Positions 49,641-62,919 of a DNA stretch of 64,000 nt are shown one piece after another. Origin of the DNA: Eumeta japonica (lineage: Eukaryota > Arthropoda > Insecta > Lepidoptera > Psychidae). The position numbers and the translations under genes are program-made. The stretch spans positions 82,633-146,632 of the forward strand of contig BGZK01001469.1 in assembly GCA_005406025.1 (NCBI GenBank), given 5' to 3'. The notes below the pieces were generated by a model. That model did not search any database and was not told the DNA's origin. It worked only from the letters and a program-made list of their open reading frames with translations. Every line of letters starts with the position of its first letter. Positions within the stretch are counted from its first letter, which is position 1.

Positions 49641-51483
49641 AACTCTACCACAATTACATCTACCGATATATAAAGATTTAGTCAGAATAATTTGAAAATT
49701 TACCATAACCACGTGATCACTATACAATTTTCATTGCTTACGCATTAATATCTAAGTCTGTTTATTTACTTTAAGCTATTATTGCGGAGTAATTAATTGT
49801 ATTTAAATTAATCACTCCATGACAATAGCCTTTCTAACATGGCATAGCCATCTACATTGAATTATTACTATTTTGAGATAATCTTCCATAAATGAAAAAT
49901 TGACGAACGATGCTATCAACTGTTTGTGCATAACTTGACAATTATTGACAATCACTAAACTATTAAATACGTTAGCGTATTATTACCAAATATGTCAATA
50001 AAGTTACGAACTATGTATATAATATCGTATTTTGTTGCTATAAATTTTTATTGAAACTTTATTTATCTGCATGCACTATGCTTGGAAATGTTCTATTCCC
50101 GTGTCGGTTTATTATTTTATATGTATAAAAATATTTTAAAATGAGGTACGTACTTAAGAATAATGAGTAATATGAAATTAGTACAATTAAGAGTACAAAG
50201 TCAAGTCAAGAAAACATAGAATTTCAGCGCAATAATAGAATAGTCCGTGAGTCAAGTCCGTGACGATTTATTTACAGTGGACGGTGTCAAAAAATTGTGA
50301 TATAAATAATTATATCGATACCTAGATATAAAGCGTTGTTGATCTTATAGGTATTTAAACTCAATAACAACACTTCTTTCAACTACTCTATAATTTATGA
50401 TTCGGATAAAAGTTATTTGTCTATCGTCACTTAGGGTTTTTCAGAAATATGGCGGCATAAAAAAAAACATACGGTTCTGCCTCAACCGGCTATATATCAA
50501 ATGTCAACGTTCCGGCCTCACCCTTACGCCGCGACCTTCGCCCAACCTCGCCCTGTCTGAAAGTGACGCCCTATTAAATTACTTGTTTAAGTACTGTGGA
50601 AATTATCGTTCAGTTCGACATATTATTCTATTTTATAATTAAACACATATAGTTTTTCGTGTACTTAATATTCATAGTACACAGCAGACGTAATAAGACA
50701 AAGATCATAAGGTATTCCCAAATAGTTGTAATCGAAAAACCGTTTCGAGTTACTGTGCGTTTACTATTTTAAGTTATCTTCATACAGTCGAATAGAAAAA
50801 TTTCTTTAGCGTTTTAGATACCTTTTAAGGAATAGATTAACCTTTTCTTTCTTACCTTCAGTTAGACGTTATATAAACTTTTCCAGCTTCCCGTGCCAAA
50901 CAAATAAAACTAACCGTAACTGATCGTAAACATAGCTAACCGTCACTACAAAGAGATGCATTATGGATGAAATTTTGTATTAGTTTTGGATTGTGAAATC
51001 TATTTTTTGTTTGAAGGGGTACATAATAGGTTTTGATCAATAATTATATGACAACCTTATATACAAGGTTTATATTAGGTATATTTTATTAGTATTAAAT
51101 GATTACTGTAATGCATTACTATTATAATGTATTTACCTAAATACCTGATTATCTACTAAATTTGAAGTGCGTTAAAAACAATTTATGCATTTATCACAGT
51201 CTCAAAATGTAAAAATACGGATGTTAATATATGCACTAGCAGAAAAGTGTATCTTCAGGCAGGCGTACCGGCACTTACGTCCTTTTGTTGAGAAGCGCAG
51301 TTTTACGCCAATAACTCGAAAATGATACCGATCATATTGACAATAATTTTCATAGAAAGTATTTATTAAGCGTTACCTTACCATTTTTTTCTCATATTTT
51401 TAGAAAATACGATTTAAAATAAAAAGGGGGACATAATTTATGCTACTTTCGGAGCGAATATTTCTTAAAACACTCACTTAATC
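49641..51483. other. AT-rich non-coding DNA
   Basis: No supported gene. A short GC-richer patch lies at 50480-50570. Confidence 0.5.
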
Positions 51484-51790
51484 AAAAAAAAAATACTTAC
51501 AAATCTGAAAACGTTTTAAAAAGAGCTGTCGAAATATGTGCCATACGTTGACGTTTGCTGAAAAAAAATTTTTCAGCTTCTGTTACATGTATAGAGTGCC
51601 CCTAAAATATTTATTTTGTAATTTTATTATCAAACTAAGTAGCAGCTTATACAATACATCTGTCCTCCAAACATCAATCCACATCTTGGAGTTTTTGAGT
51701 GAAACGCCTGTGACATACGGACGGACGGACAGACATGACAAAACTATAAGGGTTCCGTTTTTTTCCATTTTGGCTAAGGAACCCTAAAAA
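51484..51790 (+). repeat. Interspersed repeat, GGAACCCT-ended family, copy B (3' part)
   Basis: Partner of 1139-1423, better preserved: GACATACGGACGGACGGACAGACATG..ACTATAAGGGTTCCGTTTTT..GGAACCCTAAAAA. Confidence 0.75.
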
Positions 51791-52699
51791 TATATCTGTC
51801 AAATAGAAGTACCGGTACCTAATAACTAAAAAGTAATCTTTCAACTTTATGACTTTATAGCTTTGACGAAGTTATCCACTGTATGTATATTTAAATGTGA
51901 AAACTCAGATCTGATACAACATGAAATATCAATTTTACATCAGGAATAACATTTCTTCCAGACTCAAAGGGTATTTAGTATAGTTAGTGAAAAAAATATC
52001 GACACTTTAGAGAGGTATAAATTATAATCTGACGGTGACAGGCTTACAGAGTTTGTTTGGACGGGAGTCGTGTTTGATGTGAAACATCTAATGGCGCATT
52101 TGGCGCCCCAGCGCACCCATCTCAACATTTTTACTGAACGCTTCCACAAAATAAACAAACGCTTTCGTGTGTTCTCACAATCGCTACTTTAGATGTGTGT
52201 TAGTGTCTCGGCGTATTTTTTCGTAATATAGCTTATAGTTTTATCTGTAAACATTGGTTCGTTTAAGCGCATTTGTTTTAAAACGTTAAGAAGTGGTTTT
52301 TAATCGTAGATATGAGTCACAGTGCTAGTAAGAATGATAAAGGGAATGTAAGGGGTAGATGTAGCAAAAACTGAAATGTCCACTTTTTTGTTTTAATTCA
52401 AAAAGAATTTAGTACAAAAAAATAAACTTAGATGATACCCATCTGTCAGGCGTCCCGTGTCTGCTCTTTTTTTATGAGAAGCAATTTTAATTTTTTTCTT
52501 GCTATCGATATCATTAGTAATATAAATCAAAATTCAAATTAAACGATACATATCTAACTGCAATGCAAAAAATCCAATGAATTGCTTAAAATAGACTACA
52601 TTTTCTTAAACAACTATATTGGTATTTATTAACCAATGTCCATTTCGAATCTTCATTCTTGTGGAGACATTATTGTATGAATAAATACCTAGAATAAAG

Positions 52700-52780
52700 A
52701 AGACGTCGATCGAGTCAAAACCAGAATCGAACATAGCGTTCGCGTCGAAACCGGTTAGGTCTCAAAGTGAAGATAGAGTT
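52700..52780 (-). repeat. Partial composite repeat: tail only
   Basis: GATCGAGTCAAAACCAGAAT and CGTTCGCGTCGAAACCGG resemble the purine-rich strand of the composite tail. Confidence 0.3.
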
Positions 52781-53392
52781 GATTGGTGCTAAACTGAGCA
52801 CGAAAAGCCAAGTTCATTTGGAAGCCTCATGGGGAAAATGTACCCGTAAACGTGAATGTAAAGATGTTGGGAGGCGTTTGTTTAGTTCTTCTTTCCATAA
52901 AGCTCTAATTCTAATAGGCGGTTATACGCTAACGTAACTAAATTAAAAGGAATAAATATAAAATATATGACAAAATTATATTATCAGATCCACAGATATA
53001 TAAAAAGGAATAGACAGAATAAGTGAAAATGAAACACACCTTTCATTAGCCAAACTACGAAATTGAAATGGCGCGCCGGGAAGCAAAACTAATAAGGTCA
53101 ATTTGATTCAAATCAAAAATCTAACTTATATTATTGTCATGACTATAGTATATTCATAAAAAAAATACTTGGTATACTTTTGTCGCGTGGTTGAATTTTT
53201 CACAGAACCTGTATAAACAGATATTTCCTATTTAGATGAACAGCTTACGAAAACAATCGTCAAATGAACAAGGGAGGACCATAGACAATGAAGACCAAAA
53301 AAACTATGCATTTGATTATTATCTCCAGCTATTAAATTCAATGCTTTTATTTTAAAAACACAATAATAGCCCCACTCACGGCCGTCGATTTG

Positions 53393-53587
53393 ATGCTCGG
53401 AGGGTTGATGTTATCGTCTTGCTTAGTAATCTGTGTCATTTTTTTTTTGTCGAGGCAACACAGTGCGTCGGCGCAAGGCCGCGACCTCCGCGGGTCGGAT
53501 TGCGCCCGCGGCGACGCCGCACGACTCGAAGCCGACATCGACATCGGACACCGCGTGAAAGTCCCACATAATATATTGATGTGCTGA
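53393..53587 (+). CDS. Possible signal-peptide-bearing small ORF in a CpG island
   Basis: ATG at 53393 opens 64 codons. The N-terminus MLGGLMLSSCLVICVIFFLS is a hydrophobic stretch followed by RQHSASAQG, a plausible signal-peptidase site after ASA. The rest is charged and coded by GC-rich codons. It could be a first coding exon of a secreted protein. It could also be composition-driven, since the opposite strand is open too (53347-53544). No homology or clear donor is recognised. Confidence 0.18.
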   Translation: MLGGLMLSSCLVICVIFFLSRQHSASAQGRDLRGSDCARGDAARLEADIDIGHRVKVPHNILMC

Positions 53588-54269
53588 ATCGGTGTAAATA
53601 TTGCATTAGTTTAAAGGTACTATAATGACCAGTAGAAAGGATCCAAATTAAGATTAAATGTAACTGAACTATATTAGAAGATACATCACATGCAGTTACT
53701 CACAAAGGTTAATTATCACCAGAAGAATGGTATATGCTATCACAAAGCTGGTGAAGCAAGCAAGCAATTTTATTTGTATTTCACGGATTGAATTTTAGCT
53801 TTTAGATGATATGTACAATTACTTGAAATTGAACAACAATAATCGTTTGACATTCCAAAATGTTGTTTAACGTTTGAACACATTTTCCTGTCAAAGTGAT
53901 AATTGACATTCATATTGGTATGTCAAAGTGGTTAAAATTCCAAACGAACAGCGAATTCACGAATGATTCTTATTATACTAGGAAATAAATACATTATTAA
54001 TACAATTGGGATAAAACAATGTAAAACATACTAAAAATTAGTAATTAAATAATTTAAGGAAGCATGTCGTACCTTATCATTTACATTACCTCTCATCCCC
54101 TATATAAACAATTGGTATTATCCACGAATAGCGAATTAAATAATACAATTCAATGAAATAGTTTTAGAAAGCGTTTCAAACTTTCTTCCGCGAGCGGCTT
54201 ATAAAATGCGCCGAACAAAGAAGCGATAGAGACAGACGTGCTGAGAACAAAGTACCAGAGACGGTTTAA

Positions 54270-54370
54270 AGCTCGGCCAGGCGGGCCCGCCGCCGGCCCG
54301 CTCCGCTCCGGGCGCAGCCGCTTGTCTGTGGTTCCGTTTCGTGATCTCGGCGCGAGCTTTGTTTGCCGCT
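54270..54370. other. CpG-rich island
   Basis: CGGGCCCGCCGCCGGCCCGC and CTCCGGGCGCAGCCGC in AT-rich DNA. Both strands are open, so coding is not supported. Confidence 0.4.
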
Positions 54371-54654
54371 TTTTGGATAAATTACTCTTTGTCTCGATGG
54401 CAAATTGTTCTAACGGAAATTCGGACCGATTTTTCTGCACTGAATTTTAATGCGAGCAAAAACATGATGAATCAACTCGCCTCGTTTATTTAATCTCAAA
54501 AAGCGAGCGCTTGTAATTAACTCTTTCTACATAATTGACACATTTAGATAATTAAACGAACTAAAATGTTACGTAAGCAAACATTCACCTTGGAGTAATT
54601 TTTTTTTATAAAACACAGAAGTCTAGCGATGAGTACGAGCGGTCATCCTATACT

Positions 54655-54695
54655 ATATGATCACCACCGCCCATGGACGTCCGCATCAATAAGGT
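54655..54695 (+). repeat. Retroelement fragment matching 49375
   Basis: GATCACCACCGCCCATGGAC is followed by GTCCGCAT. This parallels GGTCACCGCAGCTCATGGAC at 49379. Confidence 0.45.
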
Positions 54696-55818
54696 GAGCG
54701 ACCAACACATTACCATCTTCATGAAACGGTATATATTTTTAAATATAATTGTGTGCCAGTATAATTGTGTTTCAAAACACTATCGATAAAAGTCCCTATA
54801 GTATCAATATGCATAATAGTATGTCAATTGTCGAGTTATCACTAGCGGTCGACAACATAGGGATTAACTTTGGACGTATAGGGGCGTGATTTTTTTTTTG
54901 AACCCTCGATAATATTAACTATTTGCCATTTAACACATGATACATTGCGATTTTATCAAGTGGTCGCTTACTGTCACGGTTTATGAACGTTCAGTGAAAG
55001 TGGTGAGGTTTGATTGGCGTATGTGTACCTTTTACGAATGGAGCGCGGCAACAACGCAACCAATCAACCAATAACACAATGGCGTCGGTCTGTTGTCGCG
55101 TCGGGTCTCACCAGCCCCATCGAACAGAGCCGAAAGACTACTACACATTCAAGATCGACGCTCATAATTCGTGACAGCACGAAAGACGGTGAGGTGGTGC
55201 AATCGGCGCTGGTAATGGAAGATTCACCCTAATTTATATTAAAGAAAGGCAAGGTAGTCAAGTTGAAAACATTCGGTGACCAACGACAGTCTGTACAGCC
55301 CTTTGCTATATATGCAGTCTGGAAGCTGTAGTATTTGATACCGAGGTGCATATCCCACAGCTAAGAGATGAAAATACTACAATGGACGAGTGAGTGCACC
55401 TTTGCCATCTAAATCGAATCTAAGAACCTATAAATATAAGAACTTCATGTATCCACTTTTAAAGAGGTACATTAACACAATCGGATTTCTGTTTTTTATT
55501 AAACACCCTACCAATTCGGCACAGCTGTGAAGTCAATTCTGTACGTCACAGGGTGTACGACTACCGCCGCATCCCTAGGTAGTACAAAGTTCAACTTCGA
55601 CAGGCAGAAATTGATGAGTCTAGACCACAGAGTAACTAAAAACTCTTTTAACAGAAGTAACCTTCAATAAAATTTTACATATTCCGTTTACGCGGTTTCC
55701 GCATTTACGGTGTATGAATTTAAAATTCGTCGAATATTCAATTTCAAAGTGGCCAACATTCGACAAAGGCGATTTCAATATAAACCCTTAATACGTTTAT
55801 AGGTATTATATTATTAAA
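54696..55818. other. Non-coding DNA
   Basis: A 72-codon frame at 55014-55232 has a TTG-type opening and no domain. AACCAATCAACCAATAAC (55057-55074) carries two CCAAT boxes. No transcript evidence is visible. Confidence 0.4.
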
Positions 55819-55860
55819 ATAACTAGGCGTGCCTGCGGCTTTGACCGGATGGACATATAG
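55819..55860 (+). repeat. Solitary head fragment of the composite repeat
   Basis: AACTAGGCGTGCCTGCGGCT is followed by TTGACCGGATGGACATAT, matching the other heads but without a tail. Confidence 0.5.
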
Positions 55861-57350
55861 ACTGAATCTCCTCATTTTGTTTACATCAATGTCTCATTAA
55901 ATCGAGGTCGCGAACTCAATCTATACTTTCAAAATTTTAAATGTCCTATTGATTTTTAATACGATCGCAATATTCGCCACAGCATTAAACACATAGTTTT
56001 ACTTCGTGTAAAGGATACACGCACTATTTTTCTCTTTCTATCTGTCCGAGTGCGATGACAAACGAAAGTTTGTCGTCACGTAAGCGTAAGATTCACATCA
56101 CAAAAGTACAATTGTATTTGGAGGACATCGGCTGTGACTAAGAAGCGGACGGAAGAGGCTCCAAGACAAATCTTCGTGTTTATAAAATCGGTTAATATAA
56201 AAACGGTCATTTTTTGTCTGTTTTTATGTCTATATTGATACAGGTATGTCTGTACATGTTCGTACAAAACTAAGGTTTTTGGTTTTTTAAATAATATTTG
56301 CAGTAAAGAAAATTAAATTTACGAAATCGAATCGCATCGTTCGGGTTTCTATTCTAATAAATATTTAAACGCGTTATAGTTAAAATACGGAAGATTTGTA
56401 TCTCTATGGTAAATATTCAAGGTACAATTTCATTAATGTACAATATTAAATCATTATCATATATATATTCGTAAATAAATATACTACAATTTCAACTTTA
56501 GATCAGTATTACAGTAATAGACACGTACTTAGAGCGTGGACGAAACGCGTTGAAATCATTTGTATTCAAGCGAGTTACATATTGCTCGTTGCGAAATGCT
56601 CGAAGGTAACGCGGTTCTTTGTTATTCGTTCTAAGAAAGTTTTATGTGCACTGCTTAGTCATATTTTATAAGTGCGCTTTAATTAAGTTTTTATCAAAGG
56701 TCCATTTTGGTGTATGTTTTAGAACAATCCATAATTCGTGAACTCTAAAATAATCTTTGCGTAAATTTGGTACGAAATATTTTCTTTTTTCTTAATACTT
56801 CTTCGAAATATTTGACACTTCCTTCATCAAAAATTTCAAGGCAATTCCCGTTAGTCCGTTGATATTCAATAAAGTTAATCAAGTAAGGTTAAAATCGATA
56901 AAATTCTACCATTTTTAAACTTTTAATAGTCAAACTTTATGTGAAAATCCACGGTTTTAGGTTGTTTGTATACAAGCTGATTTCTGAAAACTATAGTGTT
57001 ATTAACACATAGTAAAAATAAAAAAAACAATATAAACTTATACAGTTATTAATACAAATACAATACAAATTCCATTGAATTTTGCATTTACTAGGCAATT
57101 ACATAGTCTACACAAATTCGTTTAAGGGCTTTGTGTGTCTATGTTCAATAAAGTTCCTTGTGGATATATAAAACTTACCCTAAAATAAAATTTGCGATCA
57201 TTATTAAAGATTTTCTTGGTAAAAACGCATTAATATCCAAGTATTTCCGAATGTAAACCAAATATCCATGGACGTACAAACACGACTTTTTATCAGGTTA
57301 TTTCCTTTTTTAACATTATTGTTTTTATTTTGATTATATGTACAATATAA
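55861..57350. other. AT-rich non-coding DNA
   Basis: No gene or repeat is recognised. Confidence 0.5.
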
Positions 57351-57351
57351 T

Positions 57352-57488
57352 TTGAAAAGAACTATCCTGAAGTTTCTTACTACTTCTCGCGAGAAAACTG
57401 CCTTCCAAGGGAGTGGTAAATTCATAATATAAATAACGTATTGCAAGAGTTACTCATAACTTATGAAAAAAAGATATTTTTAAATTAG
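57352..57488 (+). mobile_element. SINE/LINE 3' tail (GAGTTTCTTGC family), decayed copy
   Basis: GAAGTTTCTTACTACTTCTC..GAAAACTGCCTTCCAAGGGA..AAAGATATTTTTAAAT follows the block order of 10030-10208. Confidence 0.5.
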
Positions 57489-57769
57489 AAATTATATTTG
57501 GATACTAAAACGATTAATTGCGACACACATTTATGAGTCATTAAAACTATGAATGTTGTGATTACAAAAAACTGTCTAAAATCGTGATTCTAGAAACGCA
57601 CAATAACATCATGCACGTTTTAAGGAATAATCAATCCATAGACAACGCAAAAGCTGTACCAATCGCCTTGTTCATGGCATATTAATTCTCAAAAAAAATA
57701 ATATATTAAGAGTAATGTATAGAATACACGCCTTTCAATTTCGTCCATAGACAAAACGAGGTGCACGAT

Positions 57770-58120
57770 CGCAGCGCCGTCACCGGGAATTGGACCAAAA
57801 AGGTAGCTGGCTCCATTACATAAATAATGACGGCTGTTGTTTTCTTTTTTAATTTAGATAATGGCCGTATTCGTGCGCGTCTGCGTTTTGTGGGCCAGTG
57901 TACGCGCTAATCTCGATTTGGCCCGGGGCGATGCGAGCGCCGCGCCGCGTCGAATCGAGCCCGCATCCTACATTTTCACGTAGTGGGCAGTGTTGGTACG
58001 TTTATGAACGCTGGTCACATTTCACGTACCCAGTCGCCGGCGCTGTGCTTCTGGTCGTCCGACCGTTCGCCACGTCGTTACATGTACATATTGTACGGGG
58101 CGGGATTGACATGGTGTTTA
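57770..58120. other. CpG-rich island, candidate regulatory DNA
   Basis: The largest CpG-rich block away from the Bicdr exon (GGCCCGGGGCGATGCGAGCG, CCGCGCCGCGTCGAATCGAG). It includes TTTATGAACG and ATTACATAAATAATGACGG homeodomain-like cores. A 76-codon frame (57898-58128) lacks any domain. Confidence 0.4.
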
Positions 58121-59228
58121 TGGAATGAAGAAAAATAATATTTCGAATGTGGATTGTTTGTTACAAAAGCGCTAATACCTGGCTAGATTTAAAATCGGTC
58201 CACGTCAGTGGTCATTCAGGTTCTTTTTGTAATAATTTTTTTTTGCAGGATTAATTAATTAATATTCTATTTTACATTAAATTAAAGTCAATTTATTGAT
58301 ATTATATTATATATATACGCTATAGATACATTCTTAAAATTGACTTTTGAAGAATGAAATAAAAATAACATAGTCGTAGCACTAGATAAGAAAGATAAGA
58401 AAAAGAAGGCTTTAACAAGGTTTTTATGCATTATCTAGATTATTTACGATTTTCAGATTATATTAAAATTGAGTAGCCACATGTTGTATAGTTAATCGAG
58501 CATTCCCATTTAAAATTATACAGAAAAACTAAAATAGTTAACCAGAGGATAAAAAAAATCGAAGAAAATAAAAATCCACAAGAGATTTAATCTATAAATT
58601 TACAAATCTACATAAAAAGTATTTATAATGAGTCGGTTACCCGTAATAATACATGGGAAACCAATTCGTAATTTGCAGTTGCTCACACAGAGCGGAAATC
58701 ATTTGTAAAAAGTGAATAATAAAGAAGTATACCGTTATACGAATCTTTGGTTTGTATAATTTCCTGAGTGTTAGAATACCTTAGGCAAAATACGTGCATA
58801 AAAAATAAAAGATGACAAGAACCGCTTGGAAAAAACCTAGTTACGTGATCCCTTATAGAGAGAAATACTCAGTACATTTTTTTATTCAGGTACAGTACTG
58901 CCCTAGTTTATACAAATGCGGTGTGTACAGTACCTCAACAATATTCGATAACTTCTACGGCCGTGAATATTCTCTATCTACCGTAAGTCAAATCTTGAGC
59001 TTGAATTACATCCCAAGTGTAATAAATGCATTTTGGATAAAATCGTCTGTTAAAATTTAAGAATTTATTTTACTTGTTAAGAAACAAGAAATTGTTATGC
59101 AAATTTATTTTATAATGTTGCACATTCTTGTAATCAACATTTTAGAATTTCCTGTACATAGCTTTGCACTCGTACCTACAGATCTCAATTCATTTGTGAG
59201 CGAAGTCGACAACGACGCATATTGACGT
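58121..59228. other. AT-rich non-coding DNA
   Basis: No gene or repeat is recognised apart from short AT runs. Confidence 0.5.
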
Positions 59229-59700
59229 GACAACGTCTTAAATTAGGTTGCGGCTGGGAGTCACTTATGAAAAAGTGTAACGCTCGGTAACGTAACGATG
59301 AGTCACCGAACGAGAGAGAGGCCCGCCGAATGCCTTGCGTCTCTCTCCCACTCAACTATGATCGGTCTGCCGCGCGCGCAGCACTAGAGAATTAGTGCAT
59401 AGCTTGCAAATGTATTGCAAGTTATTGTATGTATATTTGTATATAAATACGTATGTATGTGTAAAGGTAAAAATAAAATTTTGTTAATATGAAATTCAGT
59501 GCGAGATTCTTTGTATAAATTAATGTTTTAAATATAATTCTTTGTATAAATAAATGTTTTAAATTGTTACTATTATTTCATCCTTCTTCCTACTATACGA
59601 ATGAATATTCACATTAAAATGATTTTACCATTCAAAGTCGTTGTCACGTAAAACTTTCGCCCGTATACCGACTTTACAGGCAACCAAATTTTTTTTATTA
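59229..59700 (+). repeat. Interspersed repeat family R17/59, copy 2
   Basis: The fuller copy of the family at 16969. It keeps CpG-rich segments (GAACGAGAGAGAGGCCCGCC, CTGCCGCGCGCGCAGCAC) absent from copy 1. It also carries an internal tandem duplication of TTCTTTGTATAAATNAATGTTTTAAA near 59506-59565. Confidence 0.75.
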
Positions 59701-61650
59701 CTGAACTTGGCTTGCACTTCAAATTTACGATTTTGATGGGATATCATAGAAATTTCTTTTTGTACAGAAATTATTAGTATTTATCATCAACGTGTAGATT
59801 ACAATTTGTAAAATTACTGTATTTTCCTACGTTTACGCTGTATTGTTTTATTTTTTGTGCTATATTTCATATTTTCTTATACTTTCGAAATGTTAGAGTA
59901 AATTGCCTATTCATTATCTGCAATTTTTTTAAACGTTTTCTATTTATTTTTAATTTGGCCAAGTCTAGGGGATATAACGTGTGCGGCGGTCGTATTGTAC
60001 TTTATTTCAGATTACAGATCCCAATTATGTAGAGATAATTTTGGAAGGGAATTTGCAAATTTGTAAACCTGCAGGTATCTAAATTTGTAAATTCCCTCCT
60101 AAATAATTCAGGCGGCATAAAACCTAACTCTGATAGTCTTACCTACTATAAGAAACAAAATTATATATTCACATACTTTCATATTTAACTTAGTTAGTTC
60201 TTTGTTGATACCAATTATCAAAAATTTCAGTTTTCAGATTTTTTCCTTTGTATACGCCTAATAGTCTACCTTGATGCCAAATATCAAGTTTCCAGGTCGT
60301 CTGGAAGTGGGTTATGTTTTTGATCTACAAGTCAATCGGTCAGTCATAACATGCCGGTTTTTAAACGTTAATATATCAATAACTGTTCGAGCTACATTTA
60401 TGAAATTGTAGATTCTAGGCAACTAAAGGGTTTTAATAAATGTGCCAAATTTCATATTATTGTTAAATAGGTTACGGGTTGTGAAGAGGTAAACATAGCT
60501 CGAAAAGATTTGTGTGATTCGTTTTTTTTTTTCGTTTTTCGTGGCGACGCACACGGCTGTTGCGTCGCCAGTTCTTTGAACTTGTGAACACGCTGCCGCA
60601 TGTCTAGATTTGAAATAGATGTTGTCACTTCAACAAATTCATCAAAAGGCACTGGATTGCGATGCACTCGCTAGTCGTTTGTTAATTATATAGACACGCA
60701 GATTAAGGTAATGTACATAAAATTCTACATTCATTGTCATTAAAAATTTTCGCAGCTTTAATAGTCGATGATATTATGGAAACTAGAATAAATGTAAAAC
60801 TCCTCATGTTTAGTACCCAATTTATTACTTACGAATACCATTACAAATTCAAGTATAATATATGGTTTCCATATGAACATAATCATATGGAAATATCACA
60901 TTAGAGCTAATCCCAATAAGATCACCAACAACCATCAGTTACTATTGGTTTATTTAAATCAAAATTATTTGAAATTGTGATTAATATTGTAAATTTAGTT
61001 AAATGTTTGTACATTTGCTAGCAAGCTAAACTTGATTTGATCTGAATTCTTAATATCATGCAAATATAACCAAATATACAGGTGCACTTTGAAGCTGATA
61101 AGATTGACATTTAATTTAAAATACAAAAACTTAGCGATAGTCACTTTTTGATTAAATGCGTTATAAAATGACTGTATTGCTACAACGTAACGTTTTACCA
61201 TAATACGATCAAATCATACAAATGGTTTGTGTGATTTGGTTTTATTATGGCCGCATTTATCTCATAAATATCTTCTACCAATTTTGGGATGTCCCAACAC
61301 ATACGTAGGTATGTGATCGATTAATTTCGTATCCCATCACTATGATATAGTATCAATAGTTATAGGGCGTACACAGATGTTTTATCACAGTGCTCATGTT
61401 GCATCAACCCTAGATAATACGGTTGATAAGATTCTGTTATCTAAACATGCTTCTGATGGAACATTCTCCGAACGTCATGCATTTTAATATCAATGTAGTA
61501 CGTACTGTTGAATAAGTTCAATTTTAAATTTGTAATAGTTCCCCTTCCAGTGCTTCAATCATCAATACATTTAATAAAACAGAACCAGACGTGTCGGTAC
61601 AATTAAGGTACGTATAAAAATGGAGACGGAATGACAAGAGATCTTCCTCT
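59701..61650. other. Non-coding AT-rich DNA
   Basis: Contains the hairpin at 60047-60096. At 60270-60450 the block ATGCCAAATATCAAGTTTCC..GTCAATCGGTCAGTCAT reads like an old insect repeat. No gene. Confidence 0.45.
60047..60096. repeat. Inverted repeat
   Basis: GGGAATTTGCAAATTT (60047-60062) pairs with AAATTTGTAAATTCCC (60081-60096) at 15 of 16 positions. The loop contains CCTGCAGG. Confidence 0.7.
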
Positions 61651-61654
61651 TAGT

Positions 61655-61870
61655 ATCGGAGAAAATAACGATTTTTCAATTTGTTGTCTGTCTGTTCACG
61701 CACATCTCTGAAATTTCTGAACGGATTGCAACACTTTTTCCAGAACAGATAGAGCTAAGCTTGGAGCAAAATATACGACTTCTATCACTTAAATCGGATG
61801 TCAGGAAAAATGTTATCCTCAGGGGCGGGTAGTGGGGTTGTAGTGTAAAACTTTTTTCACACATAGGAAG
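61655..61870. repeat. Possible decayed retroelement-derived repeat
   Basis: TTGTCTGTCTGTTCACGCAC..TTTCTGAACGGATTGCAACA resembles a widespread lepidopteran repeat opening (TGTCTGT..CGCTAATCTC..ACTGAACGGAT). No second copy is in view. Confidence 0.35.
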
Positions 61871-61939
61871 CTACACAATCGCATAGTAATATAGCTTATA
61901 TGTATTTCATTTTTTGTTCTAGAGTTTGACCTGGCTTCA

Positions 61940-62237
61940 TACAAATATGAACCGTGAACGATATCGGAATTGAAAGTGAGACTGGGAGGAATCGAGAGAC
62001 AGCATCGGGATTAAAATTAAGAACAGGTCCGGGGCTCTAAACCGAGTGTCGAATAAGGGGCTAGAATCAAGAATGTGACCGGTGTCGAAACCAAGAACGG
62101 TATCGGAACCAGAATTGGAAGCGGGGACACGATTGGGATGGATAGAAAGGTCCAAGGTTCCTTTATCTTTTCACATCAAAGATAAAGGAACACATTCATG
62201 TGTCCACTTGGGCGATGCCGTGGGCAGAAAGCTAACT
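61940..62237 (-). repeat. Composite repeat copy 4
   Basis: On the minus strand the head TTTCTGCCCACGGCATCGCC is followed by CAAGTGGACAC (62202-62230). After a 14-bp hairpin come pyrimidine-rich units (CCAATTCTGGTTCCGATACC, GTTCTTGGTTTCGACACCGG, GTCTCTCGATTCCTCC) down to about 61950. Confidence 0.65.
62157..62191. repeat. Perfect 14-bp inverted repeat inside composite copy 4
   Basis: GTTCCTTTATCTTT (62157-62170) and AAAGATAAAGGAAC (62178-62191) with loop TCACATC. Confidence 0.85.
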
Positions 62238-62919
62238 AAACAATATAACAATGAATTATTTACGACATCGTAAACATCAAATACAGCCACAGGTCACAAA
62301 TTGCGATATTAATATAAACAATATTCTAAACTGATCAATAAGTGGAATTAAAACTAGTACTTTAAGAAATAATGTTTACTATAAATCCATATTAATGTAT
62401 ATAAAAGTGAAATCGTTGTCCGTCTATTTGTTTTTTATCGCGTAAAAACAACTGAACCGAACAGACACGAATAACGCACACAGAGCGACTGCACGTCTGG
62501 TTAAAATATAATCCATATAATATGACAGTGAAACATTGTTTGTCTGTCGGTCCTTCCAATCAATCTCGAATGTTGCACACAGACCTGAACTTCTATTGAC
62601 AAATCTAGGATATATTCGTAAAAATATTTTTGTATTTCTATATTTATTTATTTTATGCGATAACTGACCGACGTTTAGATCACAGATCTTTGCCGGCGGT
62701 TGAAACAAACAATTCGTATAGACGCGAAGTTTGTTTGTAAATATTTTTTGACAAAAAATCTATGAATCAACCAAAATTCTTCACATATGACGGCTGTTTG
62801 TTACCTTTGCCTAAAGCATAAGATATGCACATACAAAAGTGAAACTTTAACCGTACATTTCTTCTCGCACAAAATCACGGAAGCAATCACTATATCTAGA
62901 ATATTATAATGACACTATG
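62238..62919. other. Non-coding AT-rich DNA
   Basis: AAGTGAAATCGTTGTCCGTC..ACAACTGAACCGAACAGAC (62407-62465) is reminiscent of retroelement-derived sequence. Otherwise nothing. Confidence 0.4.

Larger units (their letters stand above)
51791..54640. other. Non-coding DNA with two CpG-rich islands
   Basis: Islands lie at 53380-53550 and 54270-54370 (CGGGCCCGCCGCCGGCCCGC). A tail-type composite repeat fragment is at 52700-52780. No supported gene. Confidence 0.45.

Noticed and set aside
51964..52158. 64-codon minus frame with RWVRWGAKCAIRCFTSN
   Set aside because: It briefly suggested a zinc-binding domain, but the spacing of Cys/His fits no family and no splice sites flank it.
55014..55232. 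72-codon frame after paired CCAAT boxes as a gene
   Set aside because: The frame lacks a well-placed ATG and any domain; the CCAAT motifs lie inside the frame rather than upstream of it.
61937..62155. 72-codon minus frame with repeating Asp/Phe/Leu pattern
   Set aside because: It is the translation of the pyrimidine-rich minisatellite tail of composite copy 4.
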